Source: Sphingobacterium thalpophilum (GTDB lineage: Bacteria; Bacteroidota; Bacteroidia; Sphingobacteriales; Sphingobacteriaceae). From it: a DNA stretch of 64,000 nt. Both the position numbers and the translations under genes were made by a program. The notes beneath the pieces were generated by a model. That model saw nothing but the letters and a program-made list of their open reading frames with translations. It was not told where the DNA came from and did not search any database. Location: contig NZ_LR590484.1 in the NCBI RefSeq assembly GCF_901482695.1, positions 1,922,001-1,986,000 on the forward strand, written 5' to 3'. Shown here one piece after another: positions 42,651-52,092 of the stretch (positions within the stretch are counted from its first letter, which is position 1; every line of letters starts with the position of its first letter).

Positions 42651-45053
42651 ATGAAAAAATATTTTTATCTTTTACTACTAAATTTTTTGCTCGTTTCTTT
42701 CGTCCATGCGCAGGTAAAGATAACGGGAAAGGTGCAGTCAGAAGACAATGTGCCACTTCCGTTGGCCACGGCTTACCTGATGAAAGCCAATTCCACCGTT
42801 GTACTGAAAGCTGCTGTAACAAACGAAGCCGGCGAGTACCAATTTTCGGATGTAGCTGCCGGCAGTTATGTCGTTGATGCCAAGATGGTCGGGTATATAG
42901 CTGGTCGCAGCAATATTTTTGAGGTCGGCAAGTCTGATTATGCTGTAGCAACGATCAGTTTGCGCAGCGATAACCGTAAACTGGAGGAGGTGACGGTGGA
43001 AGGCAAGCGGCCTTTGGTTGAAAGCAAACCGGGGAAACTGATTTTAAATGTGGAGAATTCGCCCATTGCAGCTGGGAATAATGCTCTTGATATCGTCCAA
43101 AGGGCACCGGGTGTAAGCTTGGACAACAATAATAACCTGCAACTGATGGGGCAGTCTGGTGTCGCGGTGACGATAGATGGACGGCAAACGTACATGACCG
43201 GCGAGCAGTTGCTCAATTTTTTGAAAAGCACCGATGGTAACCAGATCAAATCAGTGGAAGTAATTACTAGCCGCTCAGCGAAGGACGATGCTGAGGGCGC
43301 AGTAGGCACCATCAATATCGTCCTTAAGAAGAATCGGATGGAGGGGTTTAATGGTACCTTCAATCTTACGGCGGGGCACGGCGAGAAGTTCAGAGGAAAC
43401 AGCTCGCTGTCGTTAAATTATAAGAAGAACAATACGACATTATTTGGTTCCTACGCTTATTCAGATGAAAAAGCTTATCGCAAACTTGAAATCGACCGCG
43501 TCATACAGAACAGTGGTGAACAGAAGTATTTTGCGCAGAAGTCGGCGTTGGGTGAGGAAGAACGTAATCATTCGTATCGTTTTGGTATTGAGCAGAAAAC
43601 ATCCAGCCGAAATACATTGACGGTACAGTTTAACGGTGCGAACAACACGGAGTATAATGACAATAACAGCAGAACAAATATCGGCAGATCCTTCGTGGAC
43701 TATGACACAGTGTTAGTCTCGGAATCTGATTTCAAAGAATTATTTGACCGTTATTCAGCCAATCTAAATAATGAATTCCGGATAGATTCCAACGGGCGAA
43801 AGCTGACCGTCGACCTGGACTGGAGTAAATTCAAGAGCAGCAAACGTGTAAACTATCTTAATCAATACGCTGATGTGGGGGGCAAGAAAGCTCCGGCAGA
43901 AGCTGAACGTAGTGGAATGCCAATCGGGATTGATATATATGTAGCAAAGTTGGACTATGAGCATCCTTTGTCGAAGAGCTCCAAGCTTGAAATGGGAACA
44001 AAATACTCTAATGTTAAATCTGATAATGACCTGCTGTTTGAGAAATTGGTGGACCAGGGCTGGGTAAATGATGTATCTCGTACCAATCATTTTGTGTATA
44101 AGGAGCAGATCGCGGCAGCGTATCTAGATTATAACAATAGCATTGGTAAGTGGTCTTTAAAAGCAGGGCTAAGGGGTGAGTATACGTTTTCGGATGGAAA
44201 CTCCATCACGATGAGCAAACGTGTAAAACGAAACTATTTTGAACTTTTTCCCAATGCTAACCTCAGCTATTCGTTCAATGAGAAACACATCCTGTCGCTT
44301 GGTTATACCCGGAAGGTGACAAGACCTAATTATCGGCAATTGAACCCCTTTGACTATTATATAGACAAACTTACTTTTGAACGCGGAAATCCGTATTTAA
44401 ATCCGCAGTTCTCCAATGAATTTTCATTGAGTTATACCTTATTACAACGTTATAACCTAACCTTGGGAATTAATGACGTAAAAGACGCCATTGTTGAGAG
44501 TATGGGGCAAGATTCAGTGGCTGGTACTACATGGGTCATCCGTGAGAACTTAGGCCGGAATCTGACCTCCTACCTAAATCTCAATATTCCGGTCACTGTC
44601 TCAAAACTGTGGAGCATGAACAACAATATAACTGGTATTTATTTTGACTTTGATGGTATGATAGCAGGGCTTCCGGTAAATCGGAAATCCTTTCTGGTCC
44701 AGGCCATGTCCATGCATAATCTTAAAATGAGCAAGAGCCTCTCCGCCAATGTCAATCTGCGCTATTTCTCACCATTCAAATATAATGTCTATGATCTGAA
44801 GAGCAGGTGGGATATGGAGGTTGGTATGACCAAAACGTTTAAGGAACGCAGTTCGCTCAAGTTGGCCGTTACCGATGTATTCAATACTGGAAATCAAAAT
44901 CTAAGCACCAATTTTGGTCCTTTTGATTCCAGGATCAGACAACATCAAGACCGTCGGGTTGTGCGCCTGACTTACACCTATAAATTTGGTAATCTAAAGA
45001 ATAATTATCGGAAGAAAGATACCAGCAACGAAGAAAAGGAACGGGCACAGTAA
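42651..45053 (+). CDS. Outer-membrane beta-barrel protein, TonB-dependent-receptor-like
   Basis: An 800-residue protein with a signal peptide (YFYLLLLNFLLVSFVHAQ). A CarboxypepD_reg-like domain (about 22-105, VKITGKVQSEDNVPLPLATA) and a plug-like domain (about 115-225, NNALDIVQRAPGVSLDNNNN and ITSRSAKDDAEGAVGTINIV) come next. The rest is a long barrel of the OMP_b-brl_3 type, ending in LTYTYKFGNLKNNYRKKDT and a charged tail. No TonB-box ligand can be named. It is not paired with a SusD gene. It converges with lacI across a shared terminator. Confidence 0.85.
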   Translation: MKKYFYLLLLNFLLVSFVHAQVKITGKVQSEDNVPLPLATAYLMKANSTVVLKAAVTNEAGEYQFSDVAAGSYVVDAKMVGYIAGRSNIFEVGKSDYAVATISLRSDNRKLEEVTVEGKRPLVESKPGKLILNVENSPIAAGNNALDIVQRAPGVSLDNNNNLQLMGQSGVAVTIDGRQTYMTGEQLLNFLKSTDGNQIKSVEVITSRSAKDDAEGAVGTINIVLKKNRMEGFNGTFNLTAGHGEKFRGNSSLSLNYKKNNTTLFGSYAYSDEKAYRKLEIDRVIQNSGEQKYFAQKSALGEEERNHSYRFGIEQKTSSRNTLTVQFNGANNTEYNDNNSRTNIGRSFVDYDTVLVSESDFKELFDRYSANLNNEFRIDSNGRKLTVDLDWSKFKSSKRVNYLNQYADVGGKKAPAEAERSGMPIGIDIYVAKLDYEHPLSKSSKLEMGTKYSNVKSDNDLLFEKLVDQGWVNDVSRTNHFVYKEQIAAAYLDYNNSIGKWSLKAGLRGEYTFSDGNSITMSKRVKRNYFELFPNANLSYSFNEKHILSLGYTRKVTRPNYRQLNPFDYYIDKLTFERGNPYLNPQFSNEFSLSYTLLQRYNLTLGINDVKDAIVESMGQDSVAGTTWVIRENLGRNLTSYLNLNIPVTVSKLWSMNNNITGIYFDFDGMIAGLPVNRKSFLVQAMSMHNLKMSKSLSANVNLRYFSPFKYNVYDLKSRWDMEVGMTKTFKERSSLKLAVTDVFNTGNQNLSTNFGPFDSRIRQHQDRRVVRLTYTYKFGNLKNNYRKKDTSNEEKERAQ

Positions 45054-45069
45054 CTGCTGTCATGGGTAT

Positions 45070-45103
45070 AAAGACCGTAGGAAGATATCTTCTTACGGTC
45101 TTT
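45070..45103. terminator. Shared terminator between receptor and lacI
   Basis: An almost perfect 16-bp stem (AAAGACCGTA...GAAGA with TCTTC...TACGGTCTTT) is followed by CTTTTT on the plus strand. It lies between two converging genes. Confidence 0.8.
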
Positions 45104-45107
45104 CTTT

Positions 45108-46118
45108 TTAGTCGTTTTTGATTATTTCGGTCGGTAAAACCCGTGTTTCAAATTGCTCGTTCGGCGTTCGTTTTTCGATCAGCTGGATGAGGAGCTCGGT
45201 CGCTATTTTACCCATTTCAAAGGCGGGCTGCCGTATTGAGGTGACCTTAGCGGAGAACAGATCCACGACATTCGAGTTTGTGAATCCCGCAATAGCAATG
45301 TGTTGAAGATTGAGCTTGTCTTTCTTCTTTGCTACGTGCAAATAACCCGTTGTCAGCTTGTCGCCTGAAATAAATATCGCGTCAAAGCCTGTATGCATAA
45401 GTTCTTCTATGGCTGTCTCAATCTCATCCTGATGTAGCCCGCCGTACTGACAATATTTGACCAATGCCGGATCGAAATCGATATGGTTGGCCATTAAAGC
45501 CTTTTGGTACCCGTAAAGACGGTCCTTGGTAATCGACAAAGACTTTGAGCTCGTCAGGTGGGCTATCCGTTGTTTACCCTGTTTAATTAGGTGCTGGGTT
45601 GCATCGTATGCCCCTTGCTGATTATTCACAATAACCTTATAGGTGTCAAATTGTTGTGGTACCCGATCAAAAAACACGATCGGGAAACCGCGTTCCTGTA
45701 GTTTGTGCAGGTAGGAAATATCTTCGGTCTCTGAGGATAAAGCGATCAATAATCCGTCAATAGATCGAGATGTCAAATATTCCACGTTGAGACGCTCCCG
45801 TTCGGAAGACTCGTGTGTCTGGGAAATAATGATCTGAAAGTTTTTGTTATATGCAATGGATTCCGCTCCATCGATGACCTGGGAGAAGAAGTTATTGGCG
45901 ATTTCGCTGACGATAATCCCGATTGAATGGCTGCGTCGTTCTTTTAAGCTTCTGGCAATCGGATTGGCGCGGTAATTTATTTTTTCGGCGTATTCCAATA
46001 CAATCTTCTTCGTTTCAGGGCTTATTTCATAGCTGTCTCTTAGCGCTCTGGAAATCGTTGAAGTAGATAAATTAAGTGCTTTAGCAATATCTTTGATTGT
46101 ATAGTTTTCAAATTTCAT
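45108..46118 (-). CDS. LacI-family transcriptional regulator
   Basis: A 336-residue repressor/activator. The N-terminal HTH (about 4-55) reads YTIKDIAKALNLSTSTISRA and continues with ETKKIVLEYAEKINYRANPI, the hinge helix region. A periplasmic-binding-like sugar domain follows (about 60-330). ATG 46118 is preferred over TTG 46127. A perfect 26-bp palindrome lies 64 bp upstream, between it and the CE12 esterase, and a near copy is upstream of the pectin operon. It is the probable pectin/galacturonate regulator; the ligand is unknown. Confidence 0.92.
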   Translation of the reverse strand: MKFENYTIKDIAKALNLSTSTISRALRDSYEISPETKKIVLEYAEKINYRANPIARSLKERRSHSIGIIVSEIANNFFSQVIDGAESIAYNKNFQIIISQTHESSERERLNVEYLTSRSIDGLLIALSSETEDISYLHKLQERGFPIVFFDRVPQQFDTYKVIVNNQQGAYDATQHLIKQGKQRIAHLTSSKSLSITKDRLYGYQKALMANHIDFDPALVKYCQYGGLHQDEIETAIEELMHTGFDAIFISGDKLTTGYLHVAKKKDKLNLQHIAIAGFTNSNVVDLFSAKVTSIRQPAFEMGKIATELLIQLIEKRTPNEQFETRVLPTEIIKND

Positions 46119-46181
46119 AACCGGCAAAATAGACTATAATATTAGCCAAAAAAAATCACAAAACCTAATTTTAACGACTGC

Positions 46182-46207
46182 TGCAATCGTTGCCGGCAAC
46201 GATTGCA
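46182..46207. promoter_or_regulatory. Perfect 26-bp palindrome, LacI-type operator
   Basis: The half-site TGCAATCGTTGCC is mirrored exactly. The centre CCGG is typical of LacI-family sites. It lies between the divergent lacI and CE12 esterase genes and so may control both. Confidence 0.85.
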
Positions 46208-46364
46208 TAAATTTTAACGGCTGTGTCATATGGACAAATCAGATATACTTTGTAAACTTGGCTGGAAACATAACCGATTAAACTATCCTTGTGATTTATC
46301 CCTAGGAGGCGTGATTACGAATGGATTATAGAAAACCTGAGCGTGTGCTCTAAAAGAATGTATT

Positions 46365-47138
46365 ATGATGAAAAAAGAAATTCGTGTCTTTATTGTTGGC
46401 CTTTGCATAGCAATTCTCCTTTTCGCTTTCCGGCAAGATCGCCCACTGACTATCTATATTATTGGCGACTCGACGGCAGCTATTAAACAGGAGCGGGCTT
46501 TCCCCGAAACCGGATGGGGAATGGCTTTTGCGAAATTGGCTGACCAACACGTCAAGGTTGATAACCGGGCCCTGAACGGACGCAGCAGTAAATCCTTCAA
46601 ACACGATGTCGGCAAGGACGGAAGTATCATGGATCATTGGACTCCAATTGTTGAGCATTTGCAGCATGGTGATTATGTATTCATCCAGTTTGGCCACAAC
46701 GATGAGAAAATCAATAAGCCCAATGTGGGAACCTCTCTAGAGGAATTTGAACAGAACCTGACTTTCTACATCCAACAGACACGGGAAAAAGGCGCGATTC
46801 CTGTTCTTTTAACATCGATCGCCAGACGTAAATTTGAAGGTGGTAGCTTGGTCCCTACACATGGGGATTATCCCTCGATTATGAAAAAACTGGCTGAAAA
46901 CTTGCATGTACATTGTATCGATATGGAAGAAAAAACATCCCGATTATTGTCATCTTACGGTGATGAAAAAAGTAAACCATTGTTTCTTCATGTGGAAAAG
47001 GGAAACCCAAACTATCCGGAAGGTAAACAGGATGACACCCATTTAAGCCCGATCGGTGCTTCGGCTGTTGCCAACTTGGTCGTAGAGGGGATAAAGGAAC
47101 TGAAATTGCCAATTAGCAAGCATTTTGAGGCGCATTAA
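46365..47138 (+). CDS. Rhamnogalacturonan acetylesterase (CE12-like SGNH hydrolase)
   Basis: A 257-residue esterase that removes acetyl groups from pectin backbones. It has an N-terminal signal or anchor (about 5-24), the SGNH blocks IIGDSTAAIKQ (catalytic Ser, about 28-38), ALNGRSSKSF (Gly/Asn, about 66-75), IQFGHNDEK (Asn), and DDTHLSPIGA (catalytic Asp/His, about 226-235). It starts at ATG 46365 or 46368. It is divergent from lacI with a shared operator, which ties it to the pectin regulon. Confidence 0.9.
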   Translation: MMKKEIRVFIVGLCIAILLFAFRQDRPLTIYIIGDSTAAIKQERAFPETGWGMAFAKLADQHVKVDNRALNGRSSKSFKHDVGKDGSIMDHWTPIVEHLQHGDYVFIQFGHNDEKINKPNVGTSLEEFEQNLTFYIQQTREKGAIPVLLTSIARRKFEGGSLVPTHGDYPSIMKKLAENLHVHCIDMEEKTSRLLSSYGDEKSKPLFLHVEKGNPNYPEGKQDDTHLSPIGASAVANLVVEGIKELKLPISKHFEAH

Positions 47139-47200
47139 TATTGCGGAATTAACGATCTTATACTCATCCATCGCAATTGCCAGCGTGCCGTTTAAAAACG

Positions 47201-47241
47201 AAACACCAGTTAATTGCAGACGCTGCAATTAACTGGTGTTT
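47201..47241. terminator. Bidirectional terminator
   Basis: A perfect 19-bp stem (starting AAACACCAGTTAATTGCAG) with a 3-base loop is flanked by A and T runs on either side. It lies between the converging esterase and gapN genes. Confidence 0.92.
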
Positions 47242-47261
47242 TTATAGGATATCGATCTTTT

Positions 47262-48881
47262 CTAGAAGATATATTTGGTGCTTAAGAAATTCGATTCATT
47301 TTCACTAACGATCTCGTTCAGCAGTTTTTTGTTTTCTTCTGTGAATTTTGTCGCAACTAACGAACGGATAGAGAATGAACGTAGCGCATCAACGACAGAT
47401 AATGTACCTTCGGCACTGTCCTTCCTTCCTGTGAAAGGGAAAGTATCAGGGCCACGTTGGCATTGGCAATTGATGTTGACACGGCTCACCTGATTAACCA
47501 ACGGATCGATCAAAGAAGATACCACCGCTGCGTTATTGCTGAAAATACTTACCTGCTGTCCGTGAGATGAACCGATTAGGTACTCGATAGGCTCTTCGAG
47601 ATCATCAAAAGGGACTACCGGGATCACCGGACCAAACTGTTCTTCTCTGTAGAGCTTCATCTGGGAGTTGACCGGATAAACAATCGCCGGATAGAAGAAA
47701 GATTCGGCTACCTCGCCGCCATTTTCATTGATTACTTTGGCCCCATACGCTTTCGCATCTTCGATGCACTCCGTTAAGTATGCCGGCTTGTTAACTTCTG
47801 GGAGAGGAGTCAAGGATACCCCTTTTTCCCAAGGCATTCCATACTTAAGCTTTCCAACTTCGGCAGAAAGACGTTTTAAAAACTCTTGTGCCAAGCTGCG
47901 GTGTACATAGATAATTTTCAATGCCGTACAACGCTGGCCATTGAATGAAAGCGAACCCAATACTGTTTCGGAGACCGCTAAGTTCAGATCAGCATCTTTG
48001 GTGATAATAGCCGCATTTTTAGCATCCAGTCCAAGGATCGCACGTAGACGGTTTACCTTTGGATGCAATTTTTTGAGTTCGTCAGCTACACGGCTTGATC
48101 CAATCAGGGTAAGGACATTGATTTTTCCGGATTGCATCAAACTTGGAACAATCTTGTTTCCACGTCCATAGATCGTATTGACCACTCCTTTTGGAAAACT
48201 TGTTCTAAATGCTTCCAATAAAGGGTAGTGCAATAAGGTGCCATGTTTAGGCGGTTTAAATAGCATGGTATTACCCATGATCAATGCAGGGATGAGCGTC
48301 GTGAAAGTCTCATTTAGCGGATAATTGAACGGTCCCATACAAAGGACAACTCCCAGTGGTGACCTTCTGATCTGGGCAACGATGCCCTGTTCGATCTGAA
48401 AACGTGAAGAGTCACGGTCTATATCTTTCAATGCATCGATCGTCGCGTAGATATACTCAACAGTACGGTCAAACTCTTTTACCGAGTCTGCATACGACTT
48501 GCCAATTTCCCACATAATAAGCTTGACAACAATGTCTTTCTTGGCAATCATTTTTTGTGTAAAATTCTCCACACAAGCAATACGATCGGCAACGCTCATT
48601 GTTGGCCATTCTCCACGTCCATTGTCGTATGCTTTTACAGCAGCGTCTAAGGCTTCCATGGACTCTTTTTCAGTACAAACAGGGAAACTACCGATGCGCT
48701 TACGCTTCAGGCCGTCCTTCGTCTTCACACAAATCGGTGAAAAAACTTCGTTTACCTGACCCGCCCAAGAAATCATTTCTCCATTGGAAAGGAACTCTCT
48801 TTGATCGACCTGTTCGTCTAGTGTAAATTCTGCGGGAATGTCTTTCTCCTCGTAGAAGATACCTTCTAAGTTTAAGCTCAT
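47262..48881 (-). CDS. gapN: NADP-dependent glyceraldehyde-3-phosphate dehydrogenase (non-phosphorylating)
   Basis: A 539-residue aldehyde dehydrogenase of the Bacteroidota GapN type, which oxidises glyceraldehyde-3-phosphate to 3-phosphoglycerate with NADP. Seen: cofactor region GPFNYPLNETFTTLIPALIM (about 185-204), catalytic Cys in FNGQRCTALK (about 315-324), and the late VNINCQCQRGPDTFPFTGRK. It is longer than streptococcal GapN (about 475). Where ALDHs usually have ELGGK (general-base Glu), this reads GLDAK, so that base appears replaced. It lies 70 bp after exuT on the same strand and may take G3P made by KDPG aldolase. Confidence 0.85.
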   Translation of the reverse strand: MSLNLEGIFYEEKDIPAEFTLDEQVDQREFLSNGEMISWAGQVNEVFSPICVKTKDGLKRKRIGSFPVCTEKESMEALDAAVKAYDNGRGEWPTMSVADRIACVENFTQKMIAKKDIVVKLIMWEIGKSYADSVKEFDRTVEYIYATIDALKDIDRDSSRFQIEQGIVAQIRRSPLGVVLCMGPFNYPLNETFTTLIPALIMGNTMLFKPPKHGTLLHYPLLEAFRTSFPKGVVNTIYGRGNKIVPSLMQSGKINVLTLIGSSRVADELKKLHPKVNRLRAILGLDAKNAAIITKDADLNLAVSETVLGSLSFNGQRCTALKIIYVHRSLAQEFLKRLSAEVGKLKYGMPWEKGVSLTPLPEVNKPAYLTECIEDAKAYGAKVINENGGEVAESFFYPAIVYPVNSQMKLYREEQFGPVIPVVPFDDLEEPIEYLIGSSHGQQVSIFSNNAAVVSSLIDPLVNQVSRVNINCQCQRGPDTFPFTGRKDSAEGTLSVVDALRSFSIRSLVATKFTEENKKLLNEIVSENESNFLSTKYIF

Positions 48882-48951
48882 TGTTTTAAAAATGGTTTAG
48901 ATTGATATTCATAAAGATATTGCTAATATAATACAATTTTTGCAATATTTG

Positions 48952-50394
48952 TTAATTTTTTATTAAAATTAGTTTAGGAACAAGGGCTTTCATTACCACC
49001 CATGCAATCAAGTATGCTAAAGCACAGAAAGAAAAGATAATAAAATACCCGGCTTCTTCGCCTTTAAAGCCCATAAATGTCATTTGTGTCTCTTTTGCAT
49101 AATCAAACAGCCAGCCGGAGGTTTTGTTGATAATAAAAGCGCCTACACCGCCCGCGAGTCCGCCTATGCCTGTAACTGTTGCAATAGCCCGCTTCGGAAA
49201 AGAGTCTCCGATGGTGGAGAAAATGTTTGCCGACCAGGACTGATGTGCTGCACCCGCAAAGCCGATTAAAATCACCGGTATCCAGTATGAAATATGTCCG
49301 AGAGGCTGCGCAAATAGAACAACTAACGGCACAAATGCAAACAAAAGCATAGCTTTCATCCGCCCTTCATAAGCGTTCATCCCTTTTTTATCAACAAAAT
49401 AGGTAGGGAGCCAGCCGCCGTAGATCGATAACATCGTGATGGCATAAAGGACAAAGATTGCGAGCTGCCCCTCGGTATCGGATGATTTAATGTCATAAAC
49501 AGCGGAAAGGTAGGCGGGCATCCAAAATAGGAAGAACCACCAAACACCATCGGTCATGAATTTTCCGAATACAAAAGCCCAGGTCTGTTTGTATTTGAGG
49601 CACTCTGATATTGTGGTCCTTGGTTGTTTTGTTGCACCGGGGTGAGCAGCTTGCTCTTCGTGGTCATCTTGGTGGATATAAGCTAGCTCAGCAGCATTGA
49701 CTTTGGGGTTGTCATGTGGTTTTTTGTACAGGAAAATCCAAAAACCCATCCAGACGAACCCCAGTGCACCGATAATAATGAATGACATTTCCCATCCCCA
49801 ATGTGCAGCGATGACAGGTATTGTCAGTGGCGCTGCTAGTGCACCTATAGTCGCCCCGGAGTTGAAAATGCTAGTGGCCAGCGCGCGGTCTTTTTTCGGA
49901 AAATACTCGGCAGTCGCTTTGATGGCTGCCGGAAAGTTTCCAGCTTCCCCAACAGCAAGCACAAACCGTGCAAAGATAAACAGGTTGACGCTGACACTGA
50001 TGACTAAGCCTGCATTGTTCACGTGAGAAATAGCCTCTTTTGCTCCTTCAAAACCAACAAACCATTCACCGGCGACAATTCCAGATGTTGCAATCCCACA
50101 AAAAGCGTGGATAATGGCGCCAACGGACCAAATTCCTATAGCCCATAAAAATCCTTTTTTGGTGTCCATCCAGTCCACAAAACGGCCTGCGAAAAGCATA
50201 CTGATCGCATAGAAGATAGAAAATAAAGCCGTAATATTTCCATAATCGGTATTGGTCCAATGGAATTCCGGACTGATAAAATCCTTCCAGGTCAATGAAA
50301 GTACCTGGCGGTCCAGGTAATTGATCGTCGTAGCAAAAAATAGTAGCGAACATATTACCCAGCGGTAATTGCCCTTTTTCTCCGTGTTCATCAT
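48952..50394 (-). CDS. exuT: Hexuronate transporter, MFS (ExuT-like)
   Basis: A 480-residue major facilitator transporter with 12 predicted helices, of the anion:cation symporter group that includes ExuT. Seen: NYLDRQVLSL near the start, VLAVGEAGNFPAAIKATAEY (about 142-161) and FPKKDRALATSIFNSGATIG. It should import galacturonate or glucuronate with protons. It is the last gene of the pectin operon, 21 bp after eda. Confidence 0.88.
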   Translation of the reverse strand: MMNTEKKGNYRWVICSLLFFATTINYLDRQVLSLTWKDFISPEFHWTNTDYGNITALFSIFYAISMLFAGRFVDWMDTKKGFLWAIGIWSVGAIIHAFCGIATSGIVAGEWFVGFEGAKEAISHVNNAGLVISVSVNLFIFARFVLAVGEAGNFPAAIKATAEYFPKKDRALATSIFNSGATIGALAAPLTIPVIAAHWGWEMSFIIIGALGFVWMGFWIFLYKKPHDNPKVNAAELAYIHQDDHEEQAAHPGATKQPRTTISECLKYKQTWAFVFGKFMTDGVWWFFLFWMPAYLSAVYDIKSSDTEGQLAIFVLYAITMLSIYGGWLPTYFVDKKGMNAYEGRMKAMLLFAFVPLVVLFAQPLGHISYWIPVILIGFAGAAHQSWSANIFSTIGDSFPKRAIATVTGIGGLAGGVGAFIINKTSGWLFDYAKETQMTFMGFKGEEAGYFIIFSFCALAYLIAWVVMKALVPKLILIKN

Positions 50395-50415
50395 AATGGG
50401 TTTAATAGTTTATTT

Positions 50416-51066
50416 TTATTGTTGTCGTGCTTTTGAAACGAAGTCAAGTGCTTTCTTCGTGTTTTCGAATAATTGGGCTGTATCTTTAGGATCTATAAGC
50501 TTGCTACCCATGCCTACTGCACATACTCCGGATCTGAACCAAGCTTTCAGATTCTCCATCTCAATTTCCACGCCGCCAGTGGGCATAAACTTTTGGTCTT
50601 TAAAAAGCTCGCGGATGGAGCTCATAAATGCAGGGCCCAGGATATTGGCCGGGAACAATTTAATCAGGGCAGCGCCTTGTTGCTGCGCTGTATAGATTTC
50701 AGTCGGTGTCATACAGCCCGGAATCCATAATTTATGCTGCTCATGAACAAGAGAGCCAACCAGTGGATTTACAAGGGGTGCAACAATGAAATCTGCACCT
50801 ACTTGAAGGAACTGCTGTGCGTCTTCCACAGATTTGATTGTCCCGATACCCAAGTAAAGGTCTTGCATTTCAGCATCTCTTACGGCGATTAGGTGCTCGA
50901 ATACCTCAAGAGCTTCTGCGCCTCTATTGGTAAATTCAAATACACGTACGCCTGCTTGATACAGCGTGCGTAGAATAGCGGCACTTCTCTCTCTATCGTG
51001 ATCGAAGAATAGCGGAAGTGTTCCCTGTTCAATGATTTTTTGTAGTACAATGTCTTTCAAACTCAT
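50416..51066 (-). CDS. eda: KDPG aldolase
   Basis: A 216-residue class I aldolase that splits 2-keto-3-deoxy-6-phosphogluconate to pyruvate and glyceraldehyde-3-phosphate. Family segments: FEFTNRGAEAL (catalytic-type Glu, about 43-53), IPGCMTPTEIY (about 116-126) and ALIKLFPANI (Schiff-base Lys, about 131-140). Its ATG overlaps the kdgK stop by 4 bp (ATGA). Confidence 0.93.
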   Translation of the reverse strand: MSLKDIVLQKIIEQGTLPLFFDHDRERSAAILRTLYQAGVRVFEFTNRGAEALEVFEHLIAVRDAEMQDLYLGIGTIKSVEDAQQFLQVGADFIVAPLVNPLVGSLVHEQHKLWIPGCMTPTEIYTAQQQGAALIKLFPANILGPAFMSSIRELFKDQKFMPTGGVEIEMENLKAWFRSGVCAVGMGSKLIDPKDTAQLFENTKKALDFVSKARQQ

Positions 51067-52088
51067 GCTCTCATTCTTTTTTTTATATCTTCTACTGTGC
51101 TTGTGGTTGCATCGCTGGCAATAAATAGTTTATCGAATGCAGCAAGCGTTGCAAACTCCAGTGTTTCTTTTGGTGGCAGGTTGGAATATAAACCGTAAAT
51201 TAATCCTGCCATAAAGCAGTCGCCACTTCCGACTTTGTCTAAAATATCCTCTGAGATATACTCTTTCGACCTGATCAGATTGTCCTTGTCAAACAATGTG
51301 GTATAATATCTGATGCCTTTGAGCTGATAGTCAAAGCGGAAGGTATTGGCTACATACTGGCAACGTGGATAGGTGGCAATGATTTCCTGGCTCGTTTCCA
51401 GGGCCTGTGTGAGCAAATTCTCATCCTTATAACCTGAGTCCTGTGTCAGGAACTGTCCGTCTAGCTTTGTGTCGAGCATCTGATGGGCAGCCCAGATATT
51501 GCCCATGATAAGGTTACAGTGTTTTGCTATCTCCGGCATCACTTCTTTTGGAGCTTTTCCATATTTCCACAGCTTGGACCGATAATTCAGATCCAGGGAC
51601 ACAAATATGCCCTTCTCTTGGGCGACCTGTACCGCCTCCAGGCAAAGGTCGGCGACCTCCTGGCTGATAGCTGGACAAATCGCAGAGAAATGGAACCATT
51701 TGACATCTGCAAACACCTGATGCCAATCGATACTGCCTACCTTCAGACTGGCAAAAGAAGAATGTGCCCGATCGTAAATCACGGCTGCGTTTTTGAGGTC
51801 CTTCCCCTTGGGCAGATAATATATTCCCAGTCGGTCTCCCGTCCATTGCATGGATGTTGTATCGATATTCTTCCGTTGCAGATACTGGTCGATGCTTTCA
51901 CAAATGGCATTTTGAGGCACTGCTGATAAATAAGAGGATGGCACATTCCAAAGGGCGAGAGCAGTCGCCACATTCAGTTCTGCTCCCCCTACATAGAAAG
52001 GTAGTTGATGCTGTTCAATCCAGTTCTGTTCGATGTCGGGACAGATGCGCAACAGCAATTCGCCAAAGCTTAGTACTTTACCCTGCAT
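51063..52088 (-). CDS. kdgK: 2-keto-3-deoxygluconate kinase
   Basis: A 341-residue PfkB/ribokinase-fold kinase that phosphorylates KDG at C6. Seen: GKVLSFGELLLRICPD start, GGAELNVATALALW (about 33-46), and the catalytic Asp motif KVGSGDCFMAGLIYG (about 288-302). ATG 52088 is chosen over TTG 52103, which would overlap uxaC. Substrate is assigned from the operon context. Confidence 0.88.
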   Translation of the reverse strand: MQGKVLSFGELLLRICPDIEQNWIEQHQLPFYVGGAELNVATALALWNVPSSYLSAVPQNAICESIDQYLQRKNIDTTSMQWTGDRLGIYYLPKGKDLKNAAVIYDRAHSSFASLKVGSIDWHQVFADVKWFHFSAICPAISQEVADLCLEAVQVAQEKGIFVSLDLNYRSKLWKYGKAPKEVMPEIAKHCNLIMGNIWAAHQMLDTKLDGQFLTQDSGYKDENLLTQALETSQEIIATYPRCQYVANTFRFDYQLKGIRYYTTLFDKDNLIRSKEYISEDILDKVGSGDCFMAGLIYGLYSNLPPKETLEFATLAAFDKLFIASDATTSTVEDIKKRMRA

Positions 52089-52092
52089 TTTG

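Noticed and set aside
43764..44090. Minus-strand open frame inside the outer-membrane receptor gene
   Set aside because: Shadow of a strong plus-strand coding region with no own features.
48882..48951. Inverted repeat ATTGCAAAAATTG...GCAAT upstream of gapN as an operator
   Set aside because: Weak, AT-rich and unlike the pectin-operator pattern.
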